NCBI GenBank assembly: GCA_947631215.1
Contig: CANRKN010000093.1
Coordinates: 1-7,689 of the forward strand
Source of the DNA: an uncultured Oscillospiraceae bacterium
GTDB lineage: Bacteria > Bacillota_A > Clostridia > Oscillospirales > Oscillospiraceae
Length of the DNA: 7,689 nucleotides
Direction: 5' to 3'
Under the pieces are notes generated by a model. The model was not told where the DNA came from and searched no databases. It saw nothing but the letters and a program-made list of their open reading frames with translations. Each line of letters begins with the position of its first letter. Positions within the stretch are counted from its first letter, which is position 1. A program made the position numbers and the translations under genes. This document shows, piece by piece, positions 4,994 through 7,689 of the stretch.

Positions 4994-5893
4994 ATGCCTT
5001 TGGCCGATAAGATCATCGAGCTGCGGAAAAAGCAGGGCTGGAGCCAGATCGACCTGGCGGACAGGCTGGACGTGTCCCGCCAGTCCGTCTCCAAGTGGGA
5101 GATGGCCCAGGCCGTGCCGGAGCTGGACAAGATATTGAAGATGAGCGAGCTGTTCGCCGTCACCACGGACTACTTATTGAAAGACGAGGCCCCCACACAG
5201 GACACCGGCGGCGCCCTGCCGCCCCCGCCGGCGGAGGAACCGCCCGAGCCGGAGGGCGGTCCGGAGCCGGAGACGCCGTCCTCGGTGAAGAAGCCACGGA
5301 AGAAGTGGCCCTGGGTACAGGTGGCCTGCTTGCTGGTAGTGGCTGTCCTGGCGCTGTATGTGTCCCGCCATCGGGAGGAAGAGCTTATCCCGCCGCGGAT
5401 GGCCCTGTCCGTGGAGCTGCTCCAGCCCTCGCCCATTCCCGAGGACATGGTGTCAGAAACGGCCACAGAAGAGACGTTCCAGGAGGCGGTCTCCGACCTG
5501 GAGATGGAGGACGGCCCGGCCATGGAGATGTCCACCTACGAGGCCGGCGGCTACACCGTCAACGGCATCATAGACGAGGAACTGCTGGCCTCCATCGCGG
5601 CGGAGTACGCCCCCTATGGCATCACCTGCGAGGATGGCCGCTGGTACTACGACGGCCAGCCCATCCGGGTGTTAACCGACGTGCTCACCTCCAACGGGGA
5701 GAGCCTGACCGGCGGCCGGTTCCAGGGCACCATGCGCAATTTCGCCGGCGAGGGCGACATCGACGTGCGCACCGTCCGGGACTATGACCACTGCGACAGG
5801 GACGGCAACGGCAAGCTGTTGTATATCGAGACCTGCCCCGCCCATGGGGATGTGGTGTGGACGGAACACCACGCGGAGGAGGAACACCATTAG
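4994..5893 (+). CDS. membrane-anchored XRE-type HTH protein with C-terminal extracytoplasmic domain
   Basis: A 299-aa protein. Residues 1-63 are an XRE helix-turn-helix (LADKIIELRKKQGWSQ, DLADRLDVSRQSVSKWEMAQ, then PELDKILKMSELFAVTTDYLL). Residues 65-98 are a Pro/Glu/Gly-rich linker. KKPRKK (99-104) precedes one membrane helix at about 105-123 (WPWVQVACLLVVAVLALYV). By the positive-inside rule the HTH is cytoplasmic and residues 130-299 are outside. The outer part has an acidic low-complexity stretch (about 145-180), then a compact domain (YTVNGIIDEELL, EYAPYGITCEDGRWYYDGQ, FQGTMRNF, DIDVRTVRDYD), an EF-hand-like DRDGNGKLLYIE at 268-279, and a His/Cys-rich tail. The domain resembles, from memory, C-terminal segments of some Clostridia BlaR1/M56-like proteins, but I cannot assign it. 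The ATG at 4994 has AGGAGG eight bases upstream. The gene has its own promoter and is probably monocistronic. A role sensing an envelope signal and regulating genes directly from the membrane is inference. Confidence 0.85.
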   Translation: MPLADKIIELRKKQGWSQIDLADRLDVSRQSVSKWEMAQAVPELDKILKMSELFAVTTDYLLKDEAPTQDTGGALPPPPAEEPPEPEGGPEPETPSSVKKPRKKWPWVQVACLLVVAVLALYVSRHREEELIPPRMALSVELLQPSPIPEDMVSETATEETFQEAVSDLEMEDGPAMEMSTYEAGGYTVNGIIDEELLASIAAEYAPYGITCEDGRWYYDGQPIRVLTDVLTSNGESLTGGRFQGTMRNFAGEGDIDVRTVRDYDHCDRDGNGKLLYIETCPAHGDVVWTEHHAEEEHH

Positions 5894-5935
5894 AGATAAA
5901 GCCTCCCTCCGACGAGGAACTGTCCTCCTATAAAA

Positions 5936-5972
5936 TTCCCACGGAAGCCCAACGAAGTGGGTTCCGTGGGAA
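5936..5972 (-). terminator. probable terminator of the recombinase transcript, minus strand
   Basis: TTCCCACGGAA (5936-5946) is the exact reverse complement of TTCCGTGGGAA (5962-5972), and CCC (5948-5950) pairs with GGG (5959-5961) past a single bulged G. On the minus strand the stem is followed by TTTTAT, a short T-run, so it fits a terminator for transcription coming from the recombinase remnant. On the plus strand the stem is followed by AAAGGAAG. It could weakly slow transcription leaving the membrane HTH gene, which has no other clear terminator. Confidence 0.55.
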
Positions 5973-6049
5973 AAAGGAAGAAGAGCCTTGACCGATGAGG
6001 GGCCTGGCTTTGGTGGGGTGTCATAAGACAGTATCGTGTCTCATTTTTC

Positions 6050-6081
6050 GGAAATGGCATGGCTTCGGTCATGCCATTTCC
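6050..6081. repeat. perfect 12-bp inverted repeat spanning the recombinase stop codon
   Basis: GGAAATGGCATG (6050-6061) matches CATGCCATTTCC (6070-6081) exactly. The centre adds a G-U and a C-G pair, closing a TTCG loop, so in plus-strand RNA this is a cUUCGg-capped stem of 14 pairs. The recombinase TGA (6069-6071 on the plus strand) lies inside it. Neither side has a convincing T-run, so it is not an ordinary terminator. Confidence 0.7.
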
Positions 6082-7628
6082 TCTTGCATAAGCTCTTGGA
6101 TAGGGATGAATCCCACAAAGTCGTAGGAAATGTGGATGCTCTGCCGCCGCTTGCCGTCGCCCTTGTTCGGCTCGTCAATGTAGATGGCCTTTACCAGCTC
6201 ATGCAGAGCGTAGGGCGTCAGTTCTTCCAGCTCGACATATTTGTGCGCCTGGGCTATGAAGCGTTCCACATCATCGGCCTTCTGCTCCTGCTGGGCCACC
6301 TCTTTTGTGAGCGTTTCCACTTCCTGTTTGAGCTGCGCCTGCTCGTCCTCATAGGACTTGCTCATGGAGGCGAACCTCTCGCCGGAGATCGTCCCATTCA
6401 CCCGGTCCTCATACAGCTGCATGAAGATGCGGTCCAGCTCGCCCAGCCGCTTCTCCGCCTTGGCCAGCTTCTTTTTGCTCACCCGGATGGCCTCGTCGGA
6501 CGCCAGCTTCAGCTTGTCGCCCATGACCGCCCGGAAGTGCGCTTCATGGTTTGCCACATAGGATATGACCATCTGCATGTGCCGCAGCACCATGTCCTCC
6601 AACACCACCGCACGGATATAATGCGCGGAACACTTGTCTGTAATGTTGCGATAGTTGGCACAAACAAAATAATCCTGCCGCTTCTCAAAGTCCTTGGTAG
6701 TGCTGTAACGCATCTTCGCGCCGCAGTCGGCGCAAAACGTCAGGCCGGAGAACATGCTGCTCTTGCCCGTTTTCGTCTTGCGATGACGCTGCTGGCGTAT
6801 CTGCTGGACCTTCTCAAACACTTCCTCCGTGATGATTGCTTGCTGGGTGTTGTAGAACACGACCTGATCTTCTTCTGGCGTCTGACGCTTTTTCTTGTCC
6901 CATATAGAGTTCCTGTGCGTCTTGAAGTTGACGGTGCAGCCCGTGTACTCCTTCAACTCCAGAATGTGAACGACAGTCTTTGTGTTCCAAGCGTATTGTT
7001 CTTCGCTTTTCGGAGGGGTGGCTCCACGGCTTTCCCGATTCTTATACGCTGAGGGCGTGAGTATTTTTTCGGCCATCAAGGTATTTGCGATCTGCATCGG
7101 GCCGCGTCCCTCCATGCAAAGGTCAAAGATATGCCGTACCACTTGGGCGGCTTCCTCGTCGATGACCCATTGTTTTGGATTCTCCGGGTCCTTGATGTAC
7201 CCATACGGGGGATTGACTGCCAGGTGTTCGCCGCGCTCACCTTTTGACTTGTTGACTGCGCGAACCTTCCTGCTGGTGTCCCTCGCATAAAACTCGTTGA
7301 ACCAGTTTCGGATGCCAGCAAAGTCATTGTCCACGCTGTTAGGGTCGATGGTGTCGTAGTTGTCATTGATGGCGATGTACCGCACCCCATGCTGGGCGAA
7401 AACAAAGTTGATGTACATTCCCGTGAGAGCAGAGTTTCGGCCAAAGCGTGACAGGTCCTTTGTGATAACAATTCCTACTTGGTCATTCTCCACCGCCTCC
7501 AGCATCTTCTGGAATCCGGGTCGCTCGAAACTCGTTCCGCTCCATCCGTCATCCACAAAGAAAACCAGGTTCGTGAAGTGCTGTTCCTGAGCGTACCTTT
7601 GCAGGATGGATTTTTGATACGAGATTTG
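6069..7628 (-). pseudogene. large serine recombinase, N-terminally truncated (mobile-element remnant)
   Basis: An open frame of 519 codons encodes most of a large serine recombinase (TnpX/TndX-like site-specific integrase). From the first usable start, a GTG at 7556 (495 aa), come the resolvase-domain segment VDDGWSGTSFERPGF, the KDLSRFGRN motif with active-site arginines at 37 and 40, the Recombinase domain (NPPYGYIKDP to about residue 170), a zinc ribbon with C275, C278, C299 and C309, a coiled coil at about 355-440, and a normal C-terminus. Upstream of the GTG the family sequence continues (ISYQKSILQRYAQEQHFTN) until an in-frame TGA at 7629-7631. The N-terminal ~25-40 residues with the catalytic serine (the Y-x-R-x-S motif) are absent from all frames up to the window end. 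Strand exchange is therefore not expected, although DNA binding could survive. GC content is visibly lower than in the polA-upp operon, which supports horizontal origin. Confidence 0.85.
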
Positions 7629-7689
7629 TCAAGGTGGTTTCCTGCAAAAAAGTCGAAATCTATTATTGCTATATGCTCTTGTCCGATGT
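7629..7689. other. unassigned sequence beyond the recombinase breakpoint
   Basis: These bases do not continue the recombinase in any frame and are AT-rich. On the minus strand one frame is open across them (GQEHIAIIDFDFFAGNHLDKS) and runs into the out-of-frame recombinase. On the plus strand another frame is open (RFVKVVSCKKVEIYYCYML). Neither is long enough to identify. They could be the edge of another gene or of an inserted element. Confidence 0.4.

Noticed and set aside
6026..6048. Possible plus-strand terminator (AGACA/TGTCT stem followed by CATTTTT)
   Set aside because: There are only five pairs with a six-base loop, too weak to call despite the T-run, and it lies well past the membrane HTH gene.
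6036..7052. 338-codon plus-strand frame antisense to the recombinase
   Set aside because: It is Leu/His-rich reversed sequence. The minus strand carries the continuous Recombinase domain, zinc ribbon and coiled coil.
7598..7648. Idea that the 9-bp inverted repeat bounds an invertible switch restoring the recombinase
   Set aside because: I reversed the internal segment on paper. It removes the existing family sequence ISYQKSIL and does not create the missing N-terminus in any frame.
7629..7689. Group II intron or intein interrupting the recombinase
   Set aside because: No domain V-like hairpin or intein C-terminal His-Asn motif is visible in the 60 bases available. It cannot be tested further within the window.
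1..7689. tRNA, rRNA, riboswitch or CRISPR array
   Set aside because: I saw no cloverleaf with a TTC-arm, no rRNA-like sequence, no spaced identical repeats and no long structured leader upstream of a gene.

Overview
The window looks like chromosomal DNA from a high-GC, low-branching Gram-positive of the Clostridia. An Oscillospiraceae-type gut anaerobe (Oscillibacter/Flavonifractor-like) is my best guess. This rests on the GC-rich codon use with AGGAGG-type ribosome sites and sigma-A promoters, on the style of the small XRE/hypothetical genes, and on a large serine recombinase of the type common in Clostridia mobile elements. The taxonomic call is inference from protein character, not from any search.

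Bases 1-4056 are a tightly packed plus-strand housekeeping operon: the 3' end of polA (DNA polymerase I), rimI, tsaD, tsaE, tsaB and upp. Adjacent genes are 1 bp apart or overlap, except for 24 bp before upp. TsaD, TsaE and TsaB are the bacterial proteins that, with TsaC/TsaC2 made elsewhere, build the t6A37 modification on ANN-decoding tRNAs. RimI is the N-alpha-acetyltransferase usually encoded beside them. Upp salvages uracil to UMP and is the only member with a strong independent Shine-Dalgarno site and a gap before it, apart from tsaB, which has its own ribosome site. The order rimI-tsaD-tsaE-tsaB differs from the tsaE-tsaB-rimI-tsaD order common in Firmicutes.

Bases 4057-4251 separate two convergent transcription units (upp and a minus-strand XRE gene). 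They hold four near-perfect inverted repeats in a row, at least two of which read as terminators, one for each direction.

Bases 4252-5893 are a small regulatory patch. A 96-aa XRE repressor-like protein on the minus strand faces away from a 54-aa acidic protein on the plus strand, across an AT-rich promoter region with a dyad operator candidate. After a clear intrinsic terminator comes a separate promoter and a 299-aa protein with an N-terminal XRE helix-turn-helix, a Pro/Glu-rich linker, one membrane helix and a C-terminal extracytoplasmic domain. That domain contains an EF-hand-like loop and a His/Cys-rich tail.

Bases 5894-6068 are non-coding and contain a hairpin that works as a terminator on the minus strand. 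Bases 6069-7628 (minus) are a large serine recombinase with visibly lower GC than the operon. It has lost its extreme N-terminus, including the catalytic serine segment, at a sharp junction near 7626-7631, so it looks like the remnant of an integrative element. The last ~60 bases beyond the junction are unassigned. No tRNA, rRNA or CRISPR is visible, and I see no complete novel defence or metabolic system here. The membrane-anchored HTH protein and the broken recombinase are the most unusual items.
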